In this document: one piece after another, positions 1 to 7,500 of the stretch
How the letters are laid out: each line of letters starts with the position of its first letter
Numbering within the stretch: the first letter of the stretch is position 1
From: Microbispora sp. H13382
Lineage (GTDB): Bacteria; Actinomycetota; Actinomycetes; Streptosporangiales; Streptosporangiaceae
DNA: 64,000 nt
Assembly (NCBI RefSeq): GCF_014161445.1
Contig: NZ_JABBXA010000001.1
Span: forward strand, 372,001 to 436,000
Direction of reading: 5' to 3'
Notes under the pieces: model-generated
Databases searched by the model: none
What the model was told of the DNA's origin: nothing
Seen by the model: the letters and a program-made list of their open reading frames with translations, nothing else
Translations under genes and position numbers: made by a program

Positions 1-77
1 GTCTCGGCTGTTGGGAAGTGAGTTAGTAAACTGGGTTTACTTTCCTAGACTAGGCGAAGGAGCGGCCTGAATCCCAG

Positions 78-995
78 GTGCGATCGGCCCAGAGCTGCCG
101 GCGGCCGGGACCGGCCCTCAGGCCGCATGCCCGGCCGCCGAGCGGGCGCAGGGCCGCGAGGCGGCGCGAAGCGCCGCCGCTTGATGGCAAGGCCGCGGCG
201 GCGTCCACCTTCCGGCGTAAGCGGGCGGTGTTCCATCACGCCCTGGAGTACGCGGTGGAGCTGGAAGAGCTTTCGGCAAATCCGCTCGACCGGGTGAAAC
301 TGCGCCGCCCCAAGACGAGCGGCGAGGTAGACCGGCGGTCCGTCGTCAACCCGGCCCAGGGGCGGGAGCTCCTCGTCGCGCTCACTTACTGCGGCCGGAC
401 GCGCGGGCCGATGCTGGCCGCGATGTTCGCCTGCATGTACTTCGGCGGCTTGCGCCCCGCCGAGGCGGCCGGGCTACGTGAGAAGGATTGTCACCTGCCC
501 TCGTCCGGCTGGGGTCTGCTGACCCTGGAGAAGACCCGGCCGCAGAGCGGCAAGCGGTTCACCGACTCAGGGGAGGGGTTCGACGAACGGGGCCTCAAGC
601 ACCGTGCGGAGGGCACGACGCGGATCGTCCCCATCCCGCCGGAGCTGGTCACGATCCTGCGCACGCACCTGGAGACGTACGGCACGGCCAAGGACGGCCG
701 GCTCTTCCGCACGCGGACTGGCGGCGTCATCTCGGCCTCGGCCTACGCGAAGATCTGGAAGGAGGCTCGAACGTACGCGCTGACGCCCGAGCAGGTCGCC
801 TCGCCCCTCGCGGCCCGGCCGTACGACCTGCGTCACGCGGCCGTGTCCCTCTGGCTCAACGCAGGGGTCCACGCCCCGGAAGCGGCGGAGCGAGCCGGTC
901 ACGGCATTGACGTCATGCTTCGGGTCTACGCCAAGTGCATCGACGGACAGCGTGAGATCGCCAATCAGCGGATACAGGCGGCCCTCGTCGGGTGA
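78..995 (+). pseudogene. tyrosine site-specific integrase, N-terminally truncated
   Basis: Phage/AICE-type tyrosine recombinase that would integrate an element at the neighbouring tRNA. The catalytic domain is visible: Arg126 in GLRPAEA, Arg252 in YDLRHA, His275 in RAGHG and the nucleophile Tyr284 in LRVYAKC. Only part of the core-binding domain (about residues 35-80) is present, and residues 1-30 are an Arg/Pro-rich stretch unlike integrases. With about 305 residues, against 380-460 for the family, the arm-binding N-terminus seems lost. The GTG start is only the first in frame. The gene reads toward the 3' end of the tRNA, the usual arrangement for an integrated element. Catalytic residues are intact, but activity without the N-terminal domain is doubtful. 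Confidence 0.75.
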
Positions 996-1239
996 ACGCC
1001 TACAGCATCGTCTCAGGGTCTCGGGTCACCCCGGGACCCTTCGGCGTTTCCAGGGGGTCGGTCTCATCCCACAAAGGCGTCGGAAACCGCATCGCGACCT
1101 GGGGAAACGCGACCAAGGTCATCCCGCGTATATCCCGCGACTGGCGACAAACGGCGGCTCTCGGCGGCCTACGGCTGCATGCCAGGCAGGCATGATCCAT
1201 GAACAAACCACAGCTCAGGCAGCGTTTCGCTGATCAACG

Positions 1240-1316
1240 TGGTAGGGCGGGTGGGACTTGAACCCACGACCCACGGATTATGAGTCCGATGCTCTGACCG
1301 GCTGAGCTACCGCCCC
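1240..1316 (-). tRNA. tRNA with CAU anticodon (Met, or Ile2)
   Basis: On the minus strand a full cloverleaf can be folded: acceptor GGGGCGG with CCGCCCT (G1-U72 wobble), D arm GCTC/GAGC, anticodon loop CTCATAA, T arm GTGGG-TTCAAGT-CCCAC, discriminator A and an encoded CCA. The CAU anticodon reads Met unless the C is modified to lysidine, in which case it is Ile2; the sequence alone does not decide. It lacks the C1:A72 mismatch and GC-rich anticodon stem expected of an initiator tRNA. Its 3' end faces the integrase remnant, so it is the likely attachment target. Confidence 0.93.
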
Positions 1317-1418
1317 GCAATGGTGGAGTCTCTCACAACTTAGCGGCTGAGGGGATCGGCGAGCGGCGGCCTTCGGCCCTGGGCGTAATCTCCGCCGATC
1401 AGCGTGCCGGTGATCGTC

Positions 1419-1482
1419 CCCCCTGGGCCAGGGGCTGACCTTTTGGGAGTTATGCGGCGTATGTCGGGGTATGTGACTCCTG
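1419..1482. promoter_or_regulatory. palindrome plus 9-bp direct repeats, shared with 22110-22172
   Basis: CCCCTGGGCCAGGGG is followed by a short spacer and by GAGTTATG and TATG repeats at about 9-bp steps. On the minus strand these read CATACGCCG, CATAACTCC, CAAAAGG. A closely similar block lies upstream of the RlpA-like gene. It lies between the tRNA and the lipoprotein gene start. Function is unknown; a protein-binding element is more likely than a riboswitch, because only the palindrome looks structured. Confidence 0.35.
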
Positions 1483-1546
1483 AGGCGACACCGCTCCACA
1501 AGACGGCTCTGCGAAACGTGGCTCCGCAACGAATCGGGGGTGCCCC

Positions 1547-2545
1547 GTGGGGAGACGACTGGCGGGCGTCTGCGTGCTGCTCCTGATGTCCCTTCCCGCC
1601 TGCGGCCCGGACGGGCAGGAACGGGGAACGGAGCTCGGAGCGGTCGGCGATGTGCGGGATGGCTTCACCGTCGGACTGCTGCTCCCCGCCGAAGGACCGG
1701 ACAGGTCTCTGTTCACCCGGGCTCTGGCGTCCCTCTGCCCGCGCTGCGACGTCCGGTACGCGAATGCCGCGGGCGACCGTACCAGGCAGGCGCGGCAGGT
1801 CGGCCGGATGCTGGCCGACGGCGTGCGGGTGCTGGTCCTCGGCGCGGTGGACCCCGGGGCCGCCGCTCCCTGGGTGGCCAGGGCCAAGCTGTCCGGGGCG
1901 AAGGTGATCGCCTACGACCGGCTGGCCAACGGACCGGTGGACGCCTACGTGGCGACGGACCCGGCGCGCGTCGGGCGGGAGCAGGCGCTGGCCCTGCTCC
2001 GCGCCATGAGGGTGGCGGGGCCGGTGCTGCTCCTCAACGGGCCCGCCTCGGATCCGTACGCCGCGGCGGTGAAACGGGGCCTGCACGCCGTGCTCGACGG
2101 CCGGGTGGCGATCGGCTGGGAGCGGGACCTGACGGCGCCCGGCGAGGCGGGGCGCGAGGTGGCCGCGGCAGTCGCCGCGCTCGGCGGGGCGGCGAAGGTG
2201 GCGGGCGTGTGCTGCGCGAGCGAAGCGGCGGCGGAGGCCGTTGCGGCCGAGATGGCGAAGTCGGGATTGGCCGGGGTGCCGTTGATCCGATATGACGGCC
2301 GGCCGGGCACCGGCACGCGGACGGCGACCGTGCGCACCGACGTCGCGGCTCAGGCGGCGGCCGCCGCCAGGCTGGCGGTCGAGGTCGCGGGCGGCAGGAC
2401 CGTGTACGGCACGGCCGTCGTGTCCAACGGGACGACGGTCTCGATCCCGGCGGTGCTGGTCCCGCCCGCCGTGGTCACGAAAGCCGGGGATCCCAAAGCC
2501 CCCGATCGCCGGACCGCCCGCAAACAGGGCGCGCCCCCGCGCTGA
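1547..2545 (+). CDS. substrate-binding lipoprotein, periplasmic-binding-protein type 1 (sugar-binding-like)
   Basis: Probable lipid-anchored solute-binding protein of the xylose/ribose-binding (Peripla_BP_4) type. A 15-residue hydrophobic segment ends in the lipobox SLPAC with Cys19. Two Rossmann-like lobes follow, with motifs such as VLVLGAVDPGAAAPWV, KVIAYDRLANGPVDAYV and LLLNGPASDPYA, which resemble the sugar-facing loops of XylF-like proteins. The GTG start at 1547 is preceded by a GGGGG tract. At 332 residues the length is typical. No permease or ATPase genes are adjacent, so it is an orphan binding protein or a sensor component. The Arg/Lys/Pro-rich tail after residue 310 is unusual. 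Confidence 0.8.
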   Translation: MGRRLAGVCVLLLMSLPACGPDGQERGTELGAVGDVRDGFTVGLLLPAEGPDRSLFTRALASLCPRCDVRYANAAGDRTRQARQVGRMLADGVRVLVLGAVDPGAAAPWVARAKLSGAKVIAYDRLANGPVDAYVATDPARVGREQALALLRAMRVAGPVLLLNGPASDPYAAAVKRGLHAVLDGRVAIGWERDLTAPGEAGREVAAAVAALGGAAKVAGVCCASEAAAEAVAAEMAKSGLAGVPLIRYDGRPGTGTRTATVRTDVAAQAAAAARLAVEVAGGRTVYGTAVVSNGTTVSIPAVLVPPAVVTKAGDPKAPDRRTARKQGAPPR

Positions 2546-2713
2546 TACGTCCGTGCTCAGAAGGCATGTACCAGACACGCGTCCGCACGGTATCCGCTCA
2601 GTTGCACGCCACTTCGTTCGCCGCTCGTGAACGGCGCCCTGGGAGTGATCGGCCCTGCTCGCGAATGGTGGCCAGCCCCGGGTTCCGGTCCTTGCGCCTG
2701 CCGGTGGGAGTGA

Positions 2714-3307
2714 TCAGGTCAGGGCGGACGTGTTCGGCGGTGTGGGGCGCATGCCTTCGAGCAGGGTGGCGAGGTAACGGCGGGCGGTGTCGACCCGGTC
2801 GGTGGGGGTGCCGCCGTGGACGGTCACGGCGTGGGCGACACCGCACATGAGCGGGACGAGGTCGGCGGCGGCGAGGTCGGAGCGGATGGCTCTGGCATCG
2901 CGGGCCCGCTCGAGCAGTGTGGTGCAGGCGGACGCCAGTGACTTCTTGAGTTCCGTGGTGCGCGGCAGGGCGTCCGTGGTCGCCGCGGCGACCGGGGGCA
3001 GGGCGGCGTCGGTGACCTGTGCTTCGACGATGCGGTACAGGAAGCCCTCCAGCGCACGCCGGGGGTCGGTGTCGGCCAAAGCCTGCTCGCCGTGCGCGGC
3101 CAGGGCTTCCAGGCAGGGAGCGGCGACGGTCTCCAGCAGTGCCTCGGGGGTGGCGAAGTGCCGGTAGACCGTGGCGACGCCGAGGCCTGCCCGGCGTGCG
3201 ATGTCGTTGAGCTGCAATGCCGTGCCCTGGTCGACCAGGTCTCGGGCGACGGCGACGATCCGCTCCCAGTTGCGGGCGGCGTCTTTGCGCAGCTGTGTGC
3301 TCGTCAT
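2714..3307 (-). CDS. TetR-family transcriptional regulator
   Basis: Ligand-responsive repressor of 197 residues. The N-terminal helix-turn-helix is clear around residues 32-52 (LNDIARRAGLGVATVYRHF), followed by an all-helical TetR_C-type ligand domain. The ATG start at 3307 fits the domain boundaries. It lies downstream of, and on the same strand as, the SDR gene, with a 189-bp gap, so it may control the SDR. The two CCGGAT-n5-ATCCGG operators upstream of the SDR are plausible targets, but no binding site is evident in front of the regulator itself. The ligand cannot be predicted. Confidence 0.88.
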   Translation of the reverse strand: MTSTQLRKDAARNWERIVAVARDLVDQGTALQLNDIARRAGLGVATVYRHFATPEALLETVAAPCLEALAAHGEQALADTDPRRALEGFLYRIVEAQVTDAALPPVAAATTDALPRTTELKKSLASACTTLLERARDARAIRSDLAAADLVPLMCGVAHAVTVHGGTPTDRVDTARRYLATLLEGMRPTPPNTSALT

Positions 3308-3496
3308 GTGGGGAGAATCCGGGTTGCTCGTCTTGGTTCACGGGCTCGTCGTCCGATCCTACGCGGGCGTTTCCCGGGGGACCTGGCTGTAGAGCGGGGA
3401 GCGGCGGGAGTGCGACGTGTTTTGCGGGAGAGCGACGAGAGCGGGCCGGTGCTGATCATGTGACCGGCGGGCGCCCGGCGACGCACCTGCGGGTGG

Positions 3497-4396
3497 TCAT
3501 ACGTCCGCTCTGGCCGCCACAGGTGCGTGGGTTTCGCTGAGCAGGCGTACGGCCTCGGCGATGCGGCGGTCGGTCGCCGCACGGAACGGGGCGACGGGGC
3601 GTGCCTGGGGCCCGATGACGAGACCGGTCCGGCCGGTCAGCGCGTGGTCGGTGGCGGCGGTGATCGAGGACCTGGCCGCCGCGGACGCCGGACCGGAGGT
3701 GGAGCGTTCGAACTTGCGGCGTACCAGCGGCCACAGCAGGCGCAGGGCAGGAGAGACAATCTTCGGGTCGGTCAGGGTGCCGTGGGTCATGTCGGTCGCG
3801 GCGCCTCCGGGATCGGCGGCGAAGACTGACACGCCCGTGCCGTCCAGCCGCCTCGCCAGGTCGAGCGTGTAGGCGAGGTTGGCGAGCTTGGCGCGGCCGT
3901 ACCAGTGGAAGCCGTAGTAGCCGCCCGGCGGCTCGACGGCGTCGAACACCCGCTTGGCGGCGCCGACCGAGCCCGAGGTCACGTTCACGATCCTGCTCGG
4001 CGCCCCGGCGGTGAGCGTGGGCAGCAGCAGTTCGGTCAGCAGGTACGGCGAGAGGTGGTTGACGACGAACGACGCCTCGATGCCGCCCAGGTCCGCGCGC
4101 TCGGCGAACATCGCCCCAACGTTGTTGACCAGCACCGTCAGGGGTTCCCCCGACGCGGCGTGCTCGGCGGCGATGCGGGCGGCCAGCGCGCGGACCTGGT
4201 CGAGTGAGGCGAGGTCCGCGGACAGGAACCGGCCGGGGTGCGCGGGTCGTGTCGCGTTGATCCGCTCAACCGCCCTGGCTCCCCGTTCGGCGTCGCGCCC
4301 GACCACAGTGACCGCGAGCCCGGCGGCCGCCAGCCCCAGCGCGGTCTCCAAGCCGATGCCCCCCGTGCCGGCCGTGACCACAGCTGTCTTCATCAT
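3497..4396 (-). CDS. short-chain dehydrogenase/reductase (SDR)
   Basis: NAD(P)-dependent oxidoreductase with a Rossmann fold. Motifs in order are TAGTGGIG (cofactor glycine loop), NNVGAM, the serine in VTSGSVG and the catalytic YGRAK (Tyr-x3-Lys). This resembles retinol dehydrogenase/WW-domain oxidoreductase-like SDRs of about 300 residues. I place the start at the ATG at 4396 (or 4393) because AAGGGG lies just upstream; the frame is open further but lacks a ribosome site. The promoter region carries two copies of a 16-bp operator. Substrate is unknown. A TetR gene follows downstream. Confidence 0.88.
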   Translation of the reverse strand: MMKTAVVTAGTGGIGLETALGLAAAGLAVTVVGRDAERGARAVERINATRPAHPGRFLSADLASLDQVRALAARIAAEHAASGEPLTVLVNNVGAMFAERADLGGIEASFVVNHLSPYLLTELLLPTLTAGAPSRIVNVTSGSVGAAKRVFDAVEPPGGYYGFHWYGRAKLANLAYTLDLARRLDGTGVSVFAADPGGAATDMTHGTLTDPKIVSPALRLLWPLVRRKFERSTSGPASAAARSSITAATDHALTGRTGLVIGPQARPVAPFRAATDRRIAEAVRLLSETHAPVAARADV

Positions 4397-4416
4397 GAGC
4401 CCCTTCATCCAGATAA

Positions 4417-4470
4417 CCGGATAGTTCATCCGGTAGGCTGGACGGTAGCACAATCGGATGAACTATCCGG
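4417..4470. promoter_or_regulatory. double inverted operator upstream of the SDR gene
   Basis: CCGGATAGTTCATCCG at 4417-4432 recurs as its exact reverse complement CGGATGAACTATCCGG at 4455-4470. Each copy is itself a palindrome (CCGGAT-n5-ATCCGG at the left one). The pair lies 21-74 bp upstream of the SDR start, as expected for a dimeric repressor of TetR or MarR type acting on this promoter. Confidence 0.75.
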
Positions 4471-4519
4471 ATCAAAGAGCCGCGGTCACATCGGCGATGT
4501 GACCGCGGCGGGGAAAGGG

Positions 4520-4747
4520 TCATTCCTCTTCGTCGGAGGGGGCGGGGGCGTCGGTCGGGCGCAGGCGCTCCCAGAGCAGGAACGCGGCGCCGACGACGAG
4601 CATCGCGATGCCCGTCGAGAGGTTGATGCGGATGCCCTCCGCCTTCTGCACCTCCTGGGCGCTGTCGAACAGCCCGGTGACGGTGAGGATCACTCCGTAC
4701 ACCAGGAACAGACCACCGATCACGCGGCGGTCCTGTGGAACGCTCAC
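4520..4747 (-). CDS. small two-helix membrane protein
   Basis: A 75-residue protein with two hydrophobic helices (about residues 10-27 and 43-59), a short loop between them, and an acidic tail (DEEE). It resembles small conserved actinobacterial membrane proteins of unknown function. The GTG start at 4747 abuts the point where homology to a replication initiator begins on the other strand, so its original promoter region may have been replaced by element DNA. No ribosome site is obvious. Confidence 0.6.
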   Translation of the reverse strand: MSVPQDRRVIGGLFLVYGVILTVTGLFDSAQEVQKAEGIRINLSTGIAMLVVGAAFLLWERLRPTDAPAPSDEEE

Positions 4748-5587
4748 GCGGGCGAGCTTTGGCGGCGCTTCACCCAGGCGCTACCGGCGACCTTCGCCCG
4801 GCACCTCGGCATCTCACGGGCTGAGCTGAGGCGGCGGCTTCGGCTGTCGTACGCCAAGGTGGCGGAGTACCAGGCGCGGGGCCTGGTCCACTTCCACGCG
4901 GTGATCCGCCTCGACGGACCGGACGGGCCTTCGGCTCCACCTCCGGACTGGGCGACCGTTCCGGTACTCGCGGCGGCCGTACGGGAAGCGGCGGCGGGGG
5001 TGGTCGTTCCCGTTCCGAAGGAGGAACCGTCGTTCGTCGTCGGCCGGTGGGGCACGCAACTCGACGTGGAACCCATCTACGTCGCGACCTCGCTTGAGGG
5101 GATCGCCGATCAGCGGGTGGCGGCCTACATCGCCAAGTACGCCACCAAGGGGGCCGAGTCAGCCGGGACCGTGGATCGGCCCATTCGGCAGATGAGCGAC
5201 GTTGCCTATCTCGACGTGACCGAGCGTGCCCGCCGCATGATCTACACGTGCTTCGTCCTGGGGGATCGTCCGGAGTATCGGCTGGTCCCACTGCGGCAGT
5301 GGGCACACATGCTCGGCTACCGGGGCCACTTCTCGACCAAGAGCCGCCACTACTCCACCACCCTGGGGGCGCTGCGCCAGGTGCGGGCCGATCATCAGGC
5401 CGAGCGGGCTCGGGAACGGCGGGGCCTGCCTGATCCTGGCGAGGGGGAGACGGTCACGGTCGGGCAGTGGCGCTTTGCGGGGAGCGGCTACCAGAACGGC
5501 GAGCATCTTTGGGCCGAGCTGATCCGGCAACGCATCGCCACTGCGCGCCGGATCGCTCGTGAGCGGGAGCGGCAGGAATCCGCCTGA
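4745..5587 (+). pseudogene. replication initiator (RepSA-like, AICE/plasmid type), 5' truncated
   Basis: C-terminal about 280 residues of a replication initiator of the kind carried by actinomycete integrative elements and plasmids. Recognisable blocks are HAGELWRRFT, VAEYQARGLVHFHAVIRLDG (the HxH-type metal motif of rolling-circle initiators), WGTQLDVEPI, VAAYIAKYATKGAE and the C-terminal LRQWAHMLGYRGHFSTKSRHYSTT. Full-length relatives have another 150-250 residues upstream; here the homology stops at the divergent small membrane gene, with no plausible start at the boundary. The frame upstream is open only by chance. It is a decayed element gene, adjacent to two further small element genes. 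Confidence 0.8.
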
Positions 5588-5611
5588 CGCAGCGAGACAG
5601 ATGGGAGAGTC

Positions 5612-5950
5612 ATGCGTCAGATCACGATCAGCGCCGGAAGCGTCAACCAGCAGGCGGGCATCCTGGCCGCCCTCGGCGACCTGCTCCGGTCCCAAGGGGT
5701 CCGCGTCCGGTTCATCAGCCACATCACCCTGCGGATGACCGGGTTTCCCGTGCAGAAGGCGGGCTCGGAGCTGGACGTCTACGGCTTCGGCGGGCAGGTC
5801 GCCACGGTCACCATCGATCAGGAGAACAAGCCGCGCCGTTTCCTGATCAAGCTGCCGAAGTCCGGGACCGTCGTTCCGTTGCCCTCGGTCGACCAACCGC
5901 AGTCCGCCGTCCGGTGGATCGTCGGCTGGGCCAACGGTGGGGCACGGTGA
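5612..5950 (+). CDS. hypothetical AICE-cargo protein
   Basis: A 112-residue protein of unknown function, 24 bp after the Rep fragment and with GGGAG before its ATG. It is a small soluble alpha/beta-looking protein with no membrane segment or signal peptide. The stop overlaps the GTG of the next gene, so the two are probably co-transcribed. The position right after a Rep gene suggests element cargo or maintenance. I recognise no motif. Confidence 0.6.
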   Translation: MRQITISAGSVNQQAGILAALGDLLRSQGVRVRFISHITLRMTGFPVQKAGSELDVYGFGGQVATVTIDQENKPRRFLIKLPKSGTVVPLPSVDQPQSAVRWIVGWANGGAR

Positions 5951-6263
5951 GGCGGCGATTCTGATGGCGGCCTCCGCCCTGGACCCGGACGAATGCCTGA
6001 GTCCGCACTGGGAGATACGCCAAAAGGATCACGTGAAACTCGTCTGGCATAAGCCGTTCGAGGGGGTCGGGCGCGTGCGGGCGCTCGCCTGGACCTGCGA
6101 CTGCCGGGCCGTCGTCTACGAACTGCTCCAGTCCGGCGGGCAGGCGTTCATCCGCAAGACCACCCAGGCCGAACCGACGCCAGAGGTCGAGGAATCACAC
6201 CGCTGGCCCATCGAGGAGGCTCGCAGGGTCTGGCATGCCCTGCTGCTCGGCGAGATGCGATAG
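5937..6263 (+). CDS. hypothetical AICE-cargo protein
   Basis: A 108-residue hypothetical protein whose GTG start overlaps the end of the previous gene by 14 bp; an alternative ATG lies at 5964. It has a Trp-rich sequence (HWEIR, LVWH, LAWTCDCRAVVYELL, RVWHALL) and a CDC pair. No known domain is evident. It is the last gene before a strong hairpin terminator, so it closes the Rep-linked transcript. Confidence 0.55.
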   Translation: MGHGEAAILMAASALDPDECLSPHWEIRQKDHVKLVWHKPFEGVGRVRALAWTCDCRAVVYELLQSGGQAFIRKTTQAEPTPEVEESHRWPIEEARRVWHALLLGEMR

Positions 6264-6279
6264 ACGGTCCAGCGCTCAC

Positions 6280-6306
6280 GCGGCCCCGCTCACTCGGCGG
6301 GGCCGC
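6280..6306 (+). terminator. hairpin terminator after the element genes
   Basis: GCGGCCCCGC and GCGGGGCCGC form a perfect 10-bp stem around a 7-nt loop, 17 bp after the stop of the preceding gene. No T tract follows, as is usual in high-GC actinomycetes. Confidence 0.7.
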
Positions 6307-6614
6307 ACCTGTGTCTATGACCCGCGCCATTTCTCCCCCCGCCCCCGATAGCTGCCGACATCAGTGGCCCGACCGAGGTGTCAATGCCGTCTTCGCGAGT
6401 CCGTCCACCAACGACGTACACCGCAGCCTCGCACCCAACCCGCACAGACGGCGTTGACGCCGACCAAGGGCCACGAACAATCGAGCAGCGGGGGCAGGGA
6501 AGCAAGCTAGTGAGGCAGCGGGCTGTAGGGCATCATCCAGGCGATCAACGAAAACAGTGTCTACACTCTCCGCCAGGGGCTTCAGCCCGTATGGCCCGCC
6601 CGTCGATCATTAGT
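6307..6614. other. gene-free stretch between element remnant and SLATT-like gene
   Basis: About 310 bp with no convincing reading frame. Codon-position GC bias is lost and short frames on both strands resemble no family. It looks like degenerate island DNA joining two pieces of different base composition. Confidence 0.5.
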
Positions 6615-7079
6615 CTAGGGCTGAGCCGACCTTAGTTGACGCCACTTTTCGTGGGCCTCGGAAAGAATTGCTTGATACTCATCAGCATACGCGTGGACTC
6701 GTTCTAGCTCTAGAGATTCCCCGTAGACTGCTTTATCATAACTTATTTTGTATTCAAGTGCTTTCAACTTGTTCAGTGCATCATTAGCAAAGATCCATGA
6801 ATCTTTGTAGCCATACCATCCGGTCCACGCGCTTCCTATGGTCGTAAGGCCGGCAGCCGCCAGAGAAGGTATTGCAATCCACGGCGTGTCGAATATTTGG
6901 TTAACTGCGACAAGAAATGTGGTTAGCGCCCCAAGGGCTGTGGTAGTTATCGCCTGCCTGCGTGACCCACCGCGAAAAAAGTTTCGCGAGTCTCGGAAAT
7001 CCTTGATTCGATTGTTTAACTTACTCTCTACAAATTCAAGTGCTTGACTTGATCCCATGGGTGCGCCTCCGCACATCAC
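6615..7079 (-). CDS. SLATT-like / DUF4231 two-helix membrane protein (putative defence effector)
   Basis: A 154-residue protein with an N-terminal amphipathic region, two transmembrane helices (about residues 46-62 and 70-88) separated by a short loop, and a long charged C-terminal helix containing WTGWYGYKDSWIFANDAL. This is the layout of the DUF4231/SLATT (SMODS- and SLOG-associating 2TM effector) family, which can form pores in nucleotide-signalled defence systems and also occurs alone. The ATG at 7079 or the one at 7058 may be used. The gene is strikingly AT-rich for this genome and uses codons such as ATA, TTA and AAT. It therefore looks foreign. No cyclase or SLOG partner is visible nearby. 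The family call rests on architecture and the W-x-DSW motif. Confidence 0.6.
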   Translation of the reverse strand: MMCGGAPMGSSQALEFVESKLNNRIKDFRDSRNFFRGGSRRQAITTTALGALTTFLVAVNQIFDTPWIAIPSLAAAGLTTIGSAWTGWYGYKDSWIFANDALNKLKALEYKISYDKAVYGESLELERVHAYADEYQAILSEAHEKWRQLRSAQP

Positions 7080-7500
7080 ACGAGAGAGGATTGGGGCATT
7101 GCCGTGAATACAAGCGATCGAGGCATCATAGTATGCCTGTTCATGAGAAAAGTCAGCCGAATGGCCACGTTTCCGCCCTATAGCGGTCCTCGCTGCCTAG
7201 CTAGCGAGAGATCTAGCACGGCGAAGCTATCAGTGCGCGGGCGGCGCGGGCCGGGACCGGCCGGAGAGCCGCACGCCCGGCCCGCTGGCCGCCCAGCGCG
7301 CTGCGAGCCGCCGCAGGCGGGTCGCCTTGACCTTGTAGTGAAAGTCCTCGCCGAATCGGCTCTTGGCGGCCTGGACGATCAGATGCCCGACGTCCATTGC
7401 GGTGTGCCTCACCGGGTGATTGCCCTGATAGATGCCCGTTCTCGGCTGGTCGGCCTTGAGCGCTGGCGCTCCTGGCAAGCTCACGCGAAAGAAGAGTTGC
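7080..7500. other. island remnant adjoining the broken symporter
   Basis: The first half is AT-rich like the SLATT-like gene; the second half returns to high GC. A minus-strand frame at 7230-7484 (84 residues, containing AKSRFGEDFHYKVKATRLRRL) has no recognised homologue and may be the tail of an element gene. GGCCGGGACCGGCC at 7249-7262 and the following bases resemble 103-141 near the integrase. No inverted terminal repeats or target duplication are evident. Confidence 0.4.

Noticed and set aside
4238-4744. N-terminal part of Rep in the open frame upstream of 4745
   Set aside because: The sequence here is the complement of the SDR start, its operators and the small membrane gene; it has no Rep-like motifs.
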